Origin: Tupaia tana
Taxonomy: Eukaryota; Chordata; Mammalia; Scandentia; Tupaiidae
DNA length: 64,000 nucleotides
Reading direction: 5' to 3'
Assembly (NCBI GenBank): GCA_026018925.1
Contig: JAKSZU010000277.1
Span: 183,430-247,429, forward strand
In this document: positions 13,241 through 23,760 of the stretch, piece after piece
Layout: each line of letters opens with the position of its first letter
Position numbering within the stretch: position 1 is the first letter of the stretch
Made by a program: the position numbers and the translations under genes
The notes under the pieces: model-generated
What the model saw: the letters and a program-made list of their open reading frames with translations, nothing else
Told to the model about the DNA's origin: nothing
Databases searched by the model: none

Positions 13241-14280
13241 GGACCGGCCCAACCGGGGCCCTGCCCCACATGCCGTTGCCGGGGTCTGACCCGTGTGCCG
13301 TGGCCGGGGTCTGCCCTGCGTGCCGTGGCCGGGGTCTGCTCCGTGTGCCTTGGCCGGAGAGCCAGCCCAGCCGGGGCTCTGCTCTGTGCGCTGTGGCTGG
13401 GATTCTGAGCCGCGTGCCCTGGCAGAGGAGCCGGCCCGGTCGGGGCTCTACCACACGTGCCGTGGCCGGGGTCTGCCCCGCGTGCCGTGGCCGGGGTCTG
13501 CCCCGCGTGCCGTGGCCGGATCTCTGCTCCGCGTGCCGTGGCATGGATCTCCTCGGCTTACCTTGGCCGGGGAACCAGCCCAGCCGGGGCTCTGCTCTGT
13601 GTGCTGCGGCTGGGGTTCTACTCCGCGCGACCTGACCGGAGAGCCGGACCGGCTGGGGCTCTGCTCCGCGGGCCGTGGCCGGGAATCAGCCCCCACGTGC
13701 CGTGGCCGGGGTCTGCCCAGCGTGCTGTGGCCAAGGCTCTGTGTGCCTTGGCCGGAGAGACGGCCTAGCCGGGGCTCTGCCCCCCGCGGGCCGTGCCCCC
13801 CGCGGGCCGTGGCCGGGGTCTGCCCCCGCGCACCGTCGCTGGGGTCTGCCCCCCGCGCGCCGTGGCCGGGGTCTGTTCCGCGCCCCGTGGCCAGGGTTCT
13901 GCCCACGCGCACCAGGCCCAGGGCTCTGCCCTGCGCGCCTGGGCTCTACCCCCGCGTGCCGTGGCCGGGGTCTGCCCTGCGGGCTGTGGCCAGGGCTCTG
14001 CTCCGCGTGCCTTGGCCGGAGGACCAACCAGGCCAGGGCTCTGCCCTGCGGCTGGGGCTCCGCTCTGCGTGCCTTGGCTGGAGAGCCGGCCCAGCCGGGG
14101 CTCTGCCCCCACGTGCCGTGGCCGGGGTCTGCCCTGTGTGCCGTGGCCGGGGCTTTGCCCCCGAGTGCCGTGGCCGGGGTTTGCCCCGCGTGCCGTGGCC
14201 GGGGTCTACCCCGCGTGCCGTGGCTGGGGTCTACCTTCGCACGCCATGGCCGCGGCTCTGCCCCGCGTGCCAGGGCCCGG
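13241..14280 (+). repeat. Two-unit GC-rich minisatellite (25 and 43 bp)
   Basis: Units begin GTGCCGTGGCCGG. A short unit of about 25 bp continues with GGTCTGCCCCGC. A long unit of about 43 bp continues with AGAGCCAGCCCAGCCGGGG and then CTCTGCTCTGT. They alternate irregularly and diverge more than the 60-bp array, so this array is older or less homogenised. Because 25 is not a multiple of 3, reading frame changes at each short unit. The 487-codon open frame at 13,293-14,756 is therefore not evidence of a repeat protein. Confidence 0.85.
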
Positions 14281-15037
14281 ACGGCCCAGCCCCTACTGCC
14301 TCCCCGGTGCTGCAGCGGGGCGGGCACCGCACACCGACCAAGGTCGCTGCCCTTCCTTTCTCTGGCTGGGCGGGCGAGGGGGAGGGCACTGGATCCAGCC
14401 AGTATCCATGCGCTCGGGGCCCGCATGGGGCCGCTGGGCCTGCATGTAGTCCCGGGCCTGCGAGTGGCCGCCGGGGCCGGGCATGGCTGATGGGCCTACA
14501 TGTGGCCCCCAGGCTTGTGCATGGCCGCCGGGTCTGCACCCCCGCGAGGCCACCGGCCGCCGGCGGCGGGCTGAGACCCAGCACAGGGATCAAGTACCTA
14601 CAGCTATGGGCAGCAGAGGGAGTATTTCGCTGTCTCGGACCAATTGAGAGGTGTATTGTGTGGGAGGAATTTCTCTGCCTATGGTCAGTGAGAAGAGGAT
14701 GGTTACCAGCTCTGCATTACCTTAGGGAAAAACAAGAACTACTCTACCATTCTTAAGGAATTCAGACACCCGAGGATGATTCACGCTGCAGATCCCCACA
14801 GTGCCATTCCAGGTGACTGTGGGATGACTGCTGTGCCGCATCAGCTGATAGCCGTCTCAGCTTTCCAGAGCCGCGTCCCTGAAACTGTGTTCCATGGAGA
14901 CTCACATACATTTACGGGGCTGCACGAGTCTCACCCTTGGTCCAGCCCTGAGTGAAGTCTACGTTCCCTGTTGCTGGGAAATTTATGAACTGAAAATTAG
15001 AAGAAAAAAGGAAAAAACAAAAAGGAACTGTATCTCT

Positions 15038-15040
<3 letters not shown>
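14281..15040 (+). other. Single-copy 3' body of the composite element
   Basis: GC-rich sequence tapers off by about 14,580, then about 460 bp of balanced-composition sequence runs to the first poly(A). I do not recognise it. It lacks LINE-1 ORF2 motifs and shows no LTR ends. An open frame from the GC-rich part extends to 14,756. The segment would be the best probe for other genomic copies, as it carries no tandem repeats. Confidence 0.7.

Positions 15041-15068
<28 letters not shown>
15041..15068 (+). repeat. Internal poly(A) tract 1
   Basis: There are 28 consecutive A residues ending the single-copy body (after CTCTCAGC). Sequence of a different character follows, so this is most simply the original 3' end of the element. 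Confidence 0.8.
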
Positions 15069-15073
<5 letters not shown>

Positions 15074-15247
15074 GACAATTCACACTTACTTGCAGAATCA
15101 TCTGAGTGGGTTTCAAATGTTCACAACATAATGTTAACTGTTGAAGATGGTGAATATGTTTATACCTATTTGGTTAATACACACTGTATATACATGCTTC
15201 TACAGACCATTCTGTACCAATTCCGTACAAATGTAATGATTGTATGC

Positions 15248-15289
<42 letters not shown>

Positions 15290-15297
15290 AAGGAAGG
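15069..15297 (+). other. Candidate 3' transduced segment 1 with poly(A) tract 2
   Basis: About 184 bp of AT-rich non-repetitive sequence ends in 45 A residues (15,253-15,297), preceded by ATGCAAATTAAA, which contains the ATTAAA polyadenylation variant. Sequence lying between two poly(A) tracts is the signature of read-through transcription and 3' transduction by LINE-1-mobilised elements. A nested insertion is the alternative. Confidence 0.55.
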
Positions 15298-15509
15298 AAG
15301 GAAGAAAGAATGAAATAAAGAGGGAGGGAGGGAGGGGGAGGAAAAAACAGAAAAGTTTGCTTAATGGACAAAAAATGAGAAGTTATTGGCTGATGATAAT
15401 GTATACAGTAATATCTTTGTCTTGACTGACAGACATAGTACTGTTGTTGGAAAAAGAAATATATACTGTAAAAGACATGTGAAAAAATAAAAATAAAAAA
15501 AAAAAAAAA
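15298..15509 (+). other. Candidate 3' transduced segment 2 with terminal poly(A)
   Basis: A GGAA-rich stretch (15,298-15,340) follows poly(A) tract 2. Then about 150 bp of unique sequence ends in AAAAAATAAAAATA, which includes an AATAAA signal, and 15 terminal A residues. This poly(A) abuts the right target-site duplication, so it marks the end that was actually reverse transcribed at this locus. Confidence 0.55.
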
Positions 15510-15519
15510 TCGTAAAAAG
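15503..15519. repeat. Target-site duplication, right
   Basis: This is the exact 17-bp repeat of the left target site, merging at its 5' side with the terminal poly(A) of the insertion. Because the duplicate begins with A residues, the boundary with the tail is ambiguous by up to seven bases. Confidence 0.92.
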
Positions 15520-15649
15520 GAAAACATTACCAAAAAAAATGAGGAGACAGGGGCAGAGAGAGACAGAGACCTCAGAGACACAGAGACAGGGATAGAAGGC
15601 CAGAGGGGCTCCCTACCACACTAGCTTTGCTTGCTGGAGGCTGAATTAT

Positions 15650-18460
15650 GAGTAGAAAATCTTCATTTCGCCTGTGCCCTGAAATATCTAGTTCCCAGTA
15701 TCCATGTGGAATCTTCTCAGAGAATGGCTCAACTCTCCAGCCTGGGAGAAAGGAGCAGAAGGGCTTATTAACAAAACAAAAGATGGAGCTGAGAGCCAGA
15801 GAGAAATTCTACCTTTAAAAAAATCGTAAAAAGGAAAAATTTCCAAAAAAAATGAGGAGACAGGAGCAGAGAGAGACAGAGACCTCAGAGACACAGAGAC
15901 AGGGATAGAAGGCCAGAGGGGCTCCCTACCACACTAGCTTTGCTTGCTGGAGGCTGAATTATGAGTAGAAAATCTTCATTTCGCCTCTGCCCTGAAATAT
16001 CTAGTTCCCAGTATCCGTGTGGAAAATTCTCAGAGAATGGCTCAACTCTCCTGCCTGGGAGAAAGAGCAGAAGGGCTTATTAACAAAACAAAAGATGGAG
16101 CTGAGAGCCAGAGAGAAATTCTACCTTTAAAAAAATCGTAAAAAGGAAAAATTACCAAAAAAAATGAGGAGACAGGAGCAGAGAGAGACAGAGACCTCAG
16201 AGACACAGAGACAGGGATAGAAGGCCAGAGGGGCTCCCTACCACACTAGCTTTGCTTGCTGGAGGCTGAATTATGAGTAGAAAATCTTCATTTCGCCTGT
16301 GCCCTGAAATATCTAGTTCCCAGTATCCATGTGGAATCTTCTCAGAGAATGGCTCAACTCTCCTGCCTGGGAGAAAGGAGCAGAAGGGCTTATTAACAAA
16401 ACAAAAGATGGAGCTGAGAGCCAGAGAGAAATTCTACCTTTAAAAAAATCGTAAAAAGGAAAAATTACCAAAAAAAATGAGGAGACAGGAGCAGAGAGAG
16501 ACAGAGACCTCAGAGACACAGAGACAGGGTTGGAAGGCCAGAGGGGCTCCCTACCACACTAGCTTTGCTTGCTGGAGGCTGAATTATGAGTAGAAAATCT
16601 TCATTTCGCCTGTGCCCTGAAATATCTAGTTCCCAGTATCCATGTGGAATCTTCTCAGAGAATGGCTCAACTCTCCTGCCTGGGAGAAAGGAGCAGAAGG
16701 GCTTATTAACAAAACAAAAGATGGAGCTGAGAGCCAGAGAGAAATTCTACCTTTAAAAAAATCGTAAAAAGGAAAAATTTCCAAAAATTGAGGAGACAGG
16801 AGCAGAGAGAGACAGAGACCTCAGAGACACAGAGACACGGATAGAAGGCCAGAGGGGCTCCCTACCACACTAGCTTTGCTTGCTGGAGGCTGAATTATGA
16901 GTAGAAAATCTTCATTTCGCCTGTGCCCTGAAATATCTAGTTCCCAGTATCCGTGTGGAAAATTCGCAGAGAATGGCTCAACTCTCCTGCCTGGGAGAAA
17001 GAGCAGAAGGGCTTATTAACAAAACAAAAGATGGAGCTGAGAGCCAGAGAGAAATTCTACCTTTAAAAAAATCGTAAAAAGGAAAAATTACCAAAAAAAA
17101 TGAGGAGACAGGAGCAGAGAGAGACAGAGACCTCAGAGACACAGAGACAGGGATAGAAGGCCAGAGGGGCTCCCTACCACACTAGCTTTGCTTGCTGGAG
17201 GCTGAATTATGAGTAGAAAAATCTTCATTTCGCCTGTGCCCTGAAATATCTAGTTCCCAGTATCCATGTGGAATCTTCTCAGAGAATGGCTCAACTCTCC
17301 TGCCTGGGAGAAAGGAGCAGAAGGGCTTATTAACAAAACAAAAGATGGAGCTGAGAGCCAGAGAGAAATTCTACCTTTAAAAAAATCGTAAAAAGGAAAA
17401 ATTACCAAAAAAAATGAGGAGACAGGAGCAGAGAGAGACAGAGACCTCAGAGACACAGAGACAGGGATAGAAGGCCAGAGGGGCTCCCTACCACACTAGC
17501 TTTGCTTGCTGGAGGCTGAATTATGAGTAGAAAATCTTCATTTCGCCTGTGCCCTGAAATATCTAGTTCCCAGTATCCATGTGGAATCTTCTCAGAGAAT
17601 GGCTCAACTCTCCTGCCTGGGAGAAAGGAGCAGAAGGGCTTATTAACAAAAAAAAAGATGGAGCTGAGAGCCAGAGAGAAATTCTACCTTTAAAAAAATC
17701 GTAAAAAGGAAAAATTACCAAAAAAAATGAGGAGACAGGAGCAGAGAGAGACAGAGACCTCAGAGACACAGAGACAGGGATAGAAGGCCAGAGGGGCTCC
17801 CTACCACACTAGCTTTGCTTGCTGGAGGCTGAATTATGAGTAGAAAATCTTCATTTCGCCTGTGCCCTGAAATATCTAGTTCCCAGTATCCATGTGGAAT
17901 CTTCTCAGAGAATGGCTCAACTCTCCTGCCTGGGAGAAAGGAGCAGAAGGGCTTATTAACAAAACAAAAGATGGAGCTGAGAGCCAGAGAGAAATTCTAC
18001 CTTTAAAAAAATCGTAAAAAGGAAAAATTTCCAAAAAAAATGAGGAGACAGGAGCAGAGAGAGACAGAGACCTCAGAGACACAGAGACAGGGATAGAAGG
18101 CCAGAGGGGCTCCCTACCACACTAGCTTTGCTTGCTGGAGGCTGAATTATGAGTAGAAAATCTTCATTTCGCCTGTGCCCTGAAATATCTAGTTCCCAGT
18201 ATCCATGTGGAAAATTCTCAGAGAATGGCTCAACTCTCCTGCCTGGGAGAAAGAGCAGAAGGGCTTATTAACAAAACAAAAGATGGAGCTGAGAGCCAGA
18301 GAGAAATTCTACCTTTAAAAAAATCGTAAAAAGGAAAAATTACCAAAAAAAATGAGGAGACAGGAGCAGAGAGAGACAGAGACCTCAGAGACACAGAGAC
18401 AGGGATAGAAGGCCAGAGGGGCTCCCTACCACACTAGCTTTGCTTGCTGGAGGCTGAATT
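15650..18460. repeat. Trimeric higher-order repeat, about 938 bp (run 1)
   Basis: Three subtypes cycle here: one with AAAATTTCC, one short form with GGAAAATTC and GAAAGAGCAG, and one canonical form. The short form recurs at about 16,010, 16,950 and 18,205, giving spacings of three then four monomers because an extra canonical monomer is present near 17,563. A second run occurs at 21.9-23.7 kb. Confidence 0.75.
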
Positions 18461-18639
18461 TTGAGTAGAAAATCTTCATTTCGCCTGTGCCCTGAAATAT
18501 CTAGTTCCCAGTATCCATGTGGAATCTTCTCAGAGAATGGCTCAACTCTCCTGCCTGGGAGAAAGGAGCAGAAGGGCTTATTAACAAAACAAAAGATGGA
18601 GCTGAGAGCCAGAGAGAAATTCTACCTTTAAAAAAAATC

Positions 18640-21600
18640 GTAAAAAGGAAAAATTACCAAAAAAATTGAGGAGACAGGAGCAGAGAGAGACAGAGACCTC
18701 AGAGACACAGAGACAGGGATAGAAGGCCAGAGGGGCTCCCTACCACACTAGCTTTGCTTGCTGGAGGCTGAATTATGAGTAGAAAATCTTCATTTCGCCT
18801 GTGCCCTGAAATATCTAGTTCCCAGTATCCATGTGGAATCTTCTCAGAGAATGGCTCAACTCTCCTGCCTGGGAGAAAGGAGCAGAAGGGCTTATTAACA
18901 AAACAAAAGATGGAGCTGAGAGCCAGAGAGAAATTCTACCTTTAAAAAAATCGTAAAAAGGAAAAATTCCCAAAAAAATTGAGGAGACAGGAGCAGAGAG
19001 AGACAGAGACCTCAGAGACACAGAGACAGGGATAGAAGGCCAGAGGGGGCTCCCTACCACACTAGCTTTGCATGCTGGAGGCTGAATTATGAGTAGAAAA
19101 TCTTCATTTCGCCTGTGCCCTGAAATATCTAGTTCCCAGTATCCATGTGGAATCTTCTCAGAGAATGGCTCAACACTCCTGCCTGGGAGAAAGGAGCAGA
19201 AAGGCTTATTAACAAAACAAAAGATGGAGCTGAGAGCCAGAGAGAAATTCTACCTTTAAAAAAATCGTAAAAAGGAAAACATTACCAAAAATAATGAGGA
19301 GACAGGAGCAGAGAGAGACAGAGGCCTCAGAGACACAGAGACAGGGATAGAAGGCCAGAGGGGCTCCCTACCACACTAGCTTTGCTTGCTGGAGGCTGAA
19401 TTATGAGTAGAAAATCTTCATTTCGCCTGTGCCCTGAAATATCTAGTTCCCAGTATCCATGTGGAATCTTCTCAGAGAATGGCTCAACTCTCCTGCCTGG
19501 GAGAAAGGAGCAGAAGGGCTTATTAAAAAAACAAAAGATGGAGCTGAGAGCCAGAGAGAAATTCTACCTTTAAAAAAATCGTAAAAAGGAAAAATTTCCA
19601 AAAAAATTGAGGAGACAGGAGCAGAGAGAGACAGAGCCCTCAGAGACACAGAGACAGGGATAGAAGGCCAGAGGGGCTCCCTACCACACTAGCTTTGCTT
19701 GCTGGAGGCTGAATTATGAGTAGAAAATCTTCATTTCGCCTGTGCCCTGAAATATCTATTTCCCAGTATCCATGTGGAATCTTCTCAGAGAATGGCTCAA
19801 CTCTCCTGCCTGGGAGAAAGGAGCAGAAGGGCTTATTAACAAAACAAAAGATGGAGCTGAGAGCCAGAGAGAAATTCTACCTTTAAAAAAATCGTAAAAA
19901 GGAAAAATTACCAAAAAAAATGAGGAGACAGGAGCAGAGAGAGACAGAGACCTCAGAGACACAGAGACAGGGATAGAAGGCCAGAGGGGCTCCCTACCAC
20001 ACTAGCTTTGCTTGCTGGAGGCTGAATTATGAGTAGAAAATCTTCATTTCACCTGTGCCCTGAAATATCTCGTTCCCAGTATCCATGTGGAATCTTCTCA
20101 GAGAATGGCTCAACTCTCCTGCCTGGGAGAAAGGAGCAGAAGGGCTTATTAACAAAACAAAAGATGGAGCTGAGAGCCAGAGAGAAATTCTACCTTTAAA
20201 AAAATCGTAAAAAGGAAAAATTTCCAAAAAAATTGAGGAGACAGGAGCAGAGAGAGACAGAGCCCTCAGAGACACAGAGACAGGGATAGAAGGCCAGAGG
20301 GGCTCCCTACCACACTAGCTTTGCTTGCTGGAGGCTGAATTATGAGTAGAAAATGTTCATTTCGCCTGTGCCCTGAAATATCTAGTTCCCAGTATCCATG
20401 TGGAATCTTCTCAGAGAATGGCTCAACTCTCCTGCCTGGGAGAAAGGAGCAGAAGGGCTTATTAACAAAACAAAAGATGGAGCTGAGAGCCAGAGAGAAA
20501 TTCTACCTTTAAAAAAATCGTAAAAAGGAAAACATTACCAAAAATAATGAGGAGACAGGAGCAGAGAGAGACAGAGACCTCAGAGACACAGAGACAGGGA
20601 TAGAAGGCCAGAGGGGCTCCCTACCACACTAGCTTTGCTTGCTGGAGGCTGAATTATGAGTAGAAAATCTTCATTTCGCATGCCCTGAAATATCTAGTTC
20701 CCAGTATCCATGTGGAATCTTCTCAGAGAATGGCTCAACTCTCCTGCCTGGGAGAAAGGAGCAGAAGGGCTTATTAACAAAACAAAAGATGGAGCTGAGA
20801 GCCAGAGAGAAATTCTACCTTTAAAAAAATCGTAAAAAGGAAAAATTTCCAAAAAAATGAGGACACAGGAGCAGAGAGAGACAGAGACCTCAGAGACACA
20901 GAGACAGGGATAGAAGGCCAGAGGGGCTCCCTACCACACTAGCTTTGCTTGCTGGAGGCTGAATTATTAGTAGAAAATCCTCATTTCGCCTGTGCCCTGA
21001 AATATCTAGTTCCCAGTATCCATGTGGAATCGTCTCAGAGAGTGGCTCAACTCTCCTGCCTGGGAGAAAGGAGCAGAAGGGCTTATTAACAAAACAAAAG
21101 ATGGAGCTGAGAGCCAGAGAGAAATTCTACCTTTAAAAAAATCGAAAAAAGGAAAAATTACCAAAAAAAATGAGGGGGACAGGAGCAGAGAGAGACAGAG
21201 ACCTCAGAGACACAGAGACAGGGATAGAAGGCCAGAGGGGCTCCCTACCACACTAGCTTTGCTTGCTGGAGGCTGAATTATGAGTAGAAAATCTTCATTT
21301 TGCCTGTGCCCTGAAATATCTAGTTCCCAATATCCATGTGGAATCTTCTCAGAGAATGGCTCAACTCTCCTGCCTGGGAGAAAGGAGCAGAAGGGCTTAT
21401 TAACAAAACAAAAGATGGAGCTGAGAGCCAGAGAGAAATTCTACCTTTAAAAAAATCGTAAAAAGGAAAAATTACCAAAAAAAAATGAGGAGGCAGGAGC
21501 AGAGAGAGACAGAGACCTCAGAGACACAGAGACAGGGATAGAAGGCCAGAGGGGCTCCCTACCACACTAGCTTTGCTTGCTGGAGGCTGAATTATGAGTA

Positions 21601-21912
21601 GAAAATCTTCATTTCGCCGGTGTCCTGAAATATCTAGTTCCCAGTATCCATGTGGAATCTTCTCAGAGAATGGCTCAACTCTCCTGCCTGGGAGAAAGGA
21701 GCAGAAGGGCTTATTAACAAAACAAAAGATGGAGCTGAGAGCCAGAGAGAAATTCTACCTTTAAAAAAATCGTAAAAAGGAAAACATTACCAAAAAAAAT
21801 GAGGAGACAGGGGCAGAGAGAGACAGAGACCTCAGAGACACAGAGACAGGGATAGAAGGCCAGAGGGGCTCCCTACCACACTAGCTTTGCTTGCTGGAGG
21901 CTGAATTATGAG
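18640..21912. repeat. Satellite block B, copy 2 (empty-site allele)
   Basis: This is the paralogue of the 8.95-12.7 kb block, sharing the same ordered private variants. It continues without a break across the point where copy 1 holds the 2.8 kb insertion, into GAGGAGACAGGGGCAG (21,801), which in copy 1 lies just after the insertion (15,541). It therefore preserves the pre-insertion state of the locus. Confidence 0.9.
21763..21779. other. Empty (pre-insertion) site in paralogous block
   Basis: A single copy of the 17-bp target lies here in an uninterrupted monomer. Left-flank offset is 9,066 bp (CCGGTG at 12,551 versus 21,617) and right-flank offset is 6,260 bp (GAGGAGACAGGGGCAG at 15,541 versus 21,801). 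Their difference, 2,806 bp, equals the insertion plus one target copy exactly. Confidence 0.93.
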
Positions 21913-23760
21913 TAGAAAATCTTCATTTCGCCTGTGCCCTGAAATATCTAGTTCCCAGTATCCATGTGGAATCTTCTCAGAGAATGGCTCAACTCTCCTG
22001 CCTGGGAGAAAGGAGCAGAAGCGCTTATTAACAAAACAAAAGATGGAGCTGAGAGCCAGAGAGAAATTCTACCTTTAAAAAAATCGTAAAAAGGAAAAAT
22101 TTCCAAAAAAAATGAGGAGACAGGAGCAGAGAGAGACAGAGACCTCAGAGACACAGAGACAGGGATAGAAGGCCAGAGGGGCTCCCTACCACACTAGCTT
22201 TGCATGCTGGAGGCTGAATTATGAGTAGAAAATCTTCATTTCGCCTGTGCCCTGAAATATCTAGTTCCCAGTATCCGTGTGGAAAATTCTCAGAGAATGG
22301 CTCAACTCTCCTGCCTGGGAGAAAGAGCAGAAGGGCTTATTAACAAAACAAAAGATGGAGCTGAGAGCCAGAGAGAAATTCTACCTTTAAAAAAATCGTA
22401 AAAAGGAAAAATTACCAAAAAAAATGAGGAGACAGGAGCAGAGAGAGACAGAGACCTCAGAGACACAGAGACAGGGATAGAAGGCCAGAGGGGCTCCCTA
22501 CCACACTAGCTTTGCTTGCTGGAGGCTGAATTATGAGTAGAAAATCTTCATTTCGCCTGTGCCCTGAAATATCTAGTTCCCAGTATCCATGTGGAATCTT
22601 CTCAGAGAATGGCTCAACTCTCCTGCCTGGGAGAAAGGAGCAGAAGGGCTTATTAACAAAACAAAAGATGGAGCTGAGAGCCAGAGAGAAATTCTACCTT
22701 TAAAAAAATCGTAAAAAGGAAAAATTACCAAAAAAAATGAGGAGACAGGAGCAGAGAGAGACAGAGACCTCAGAGACACAGAGACAGGGATAGAAGGCCA
22801 GAGGGGCTCCCTACCACACTAGCTTTGCTTGCTGGAGGCTGAATTATGAGTAGAAAATCTTCATTTCGCCTGTGCCCTGAAATATCTAGTTCCCAGTATC
22901 CATGTGGAATCTTCTCAGAGAATGGCTCAACTCTCCTGCCTGGGAGAAAGGAGCAGAAGGGCTTATTAACAAAACAAAAGATGGAGCTGAGAGCCAGAGA
23001 GAAATTCTACCTTTAAAAAAATCGTAAAAAGGAAAAATTTCCAAAAAAAATGAGGAGACAGGAGCAGAGAGAGACAGAGACCTCAGAGACACAGAGACAG
23101 GGATAGAAGGCCAGAGGGGCTCCCTACCACACTAGCTTTGCTTGCTGGAGGCTGAATTATGAGTAGAAAATCTTCATTTCGCCTGTGCCCTGAAATATCT
23201 AGTTCCCAGTATCCGTGTGGAAAATTCTCAGAGAATGGCTCAACTCTCCTGCCTGGGAGAAAGAGCAGAAGGGCTTATTAACAAAACAAAAGATGGAGCT
23301 GAGAGCCAGAGAGAAATTCTACCTTTAAAAAAATCGTAAAAAGGAAAAATTACCAAAAAAAATGAGGAGACAGGAGCAGAGAGAGACAGAGACCTCAGAG
23401 ACACAGAGACAGGGATAGAAGGCCAGAGGGGCTCCCTACCACACTAGCTTTGCTTGCTGGAGGCTGAATTATGAGTAGAAAATCTTCATTTCGCCTGTGC
23501 CCTGAAATATCTAGTTCCCAGTATCCATGTGGAATCTTCTCAGAGAATGGCTCAACTCTCCTGCCTGGGAGAAAGGAGCAGAAGGGCTTATTAACAAAAC
23601 AAAAGATGGAGCTGAGAGCCAGAGAGAAATTCTACCTTTAAAAAAATCGTAAAAAGGAAAAATTAACAAAAAAAATGAGGAGACAGGAGCAGAGAGAGAC
23701 AGAGACCTCAGAGACACAGAGACAGGGATAGAAGGCCAGAGGGGCTCCCTACCACACTAG
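21913..23760. repeat. Trimeric higher-order repeat, about 938 bp (run 2)
   Basis: The order AAAATTTCC form (21,948), short form (22,260), canonical (22,573), AAAATTTCC form (22,886), short form (23,198), canonical (23,511) gives two clean trimer units with a period of 938 bp. The start aligns with 15,688 at an offset of 6,260 bp, consistent with run 1 and run 2 belonging to the same larger duplication as block B. Confidence 0.8.

Larger units (their letters stand above)
12714..15502 (+). mobile_element. VNTR-bearing composite retroelement (SVA-like layout)
   Basis: This 2.79 kb insertion shares nothing with the satellite. In order it has a GC-rich 60-bp tandem array, a GC-rich spacer, a second GC-rich array of about 25-bp and 43-bp units, about 470 bp of single-copy sequence, and three poly(A) tracts, the last at the 3' junction. 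It is bounded by perfect 17-bp direct repeats of the target and lies at a TTTT/AA-type nick on the lower strand, the hallmarks of LINE-1-mediated target-primed reverse transcription. No reverse transcriptase, gag or LTR is visible, so it would be non-autonomous. The layout (GC-rich VNTR then unique part then poly(A)) recalls hominoid SVA elements, but the sequence does not match the SVA consensus I know. Alternatives are a processed copy of a GC-rich transcript, or an internally deleted LINE-1 whose 5' UTR contained the repeats. Confidence 0.85.

Noticed and set aside
12568-13269. A 233-codon minus-strand frame joining the 60-bp array to the satellite.
   Set aside because: It crosses the insertion junction between two unrelated non-coding repeats; the 60-bp unit is a multiple of 3, so repetition alone keeps it open.
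13293-14756. A 487-codon open frame through the GC-rich minisatellite.
   Set aside because: Several frames on both strands are open across the same GC-rich stretch, and the 25-bp unit shifts frame at each copy. Open length here is a composition effect.
12714-15502. LTR retrotransposon or endogenous retrovirus.
   Set aside because: No terminal repeats, primer-binding site, gag, pol or env similarity; the poly(A) end and long A-starting TSD indicate LINE-1-type insertion.
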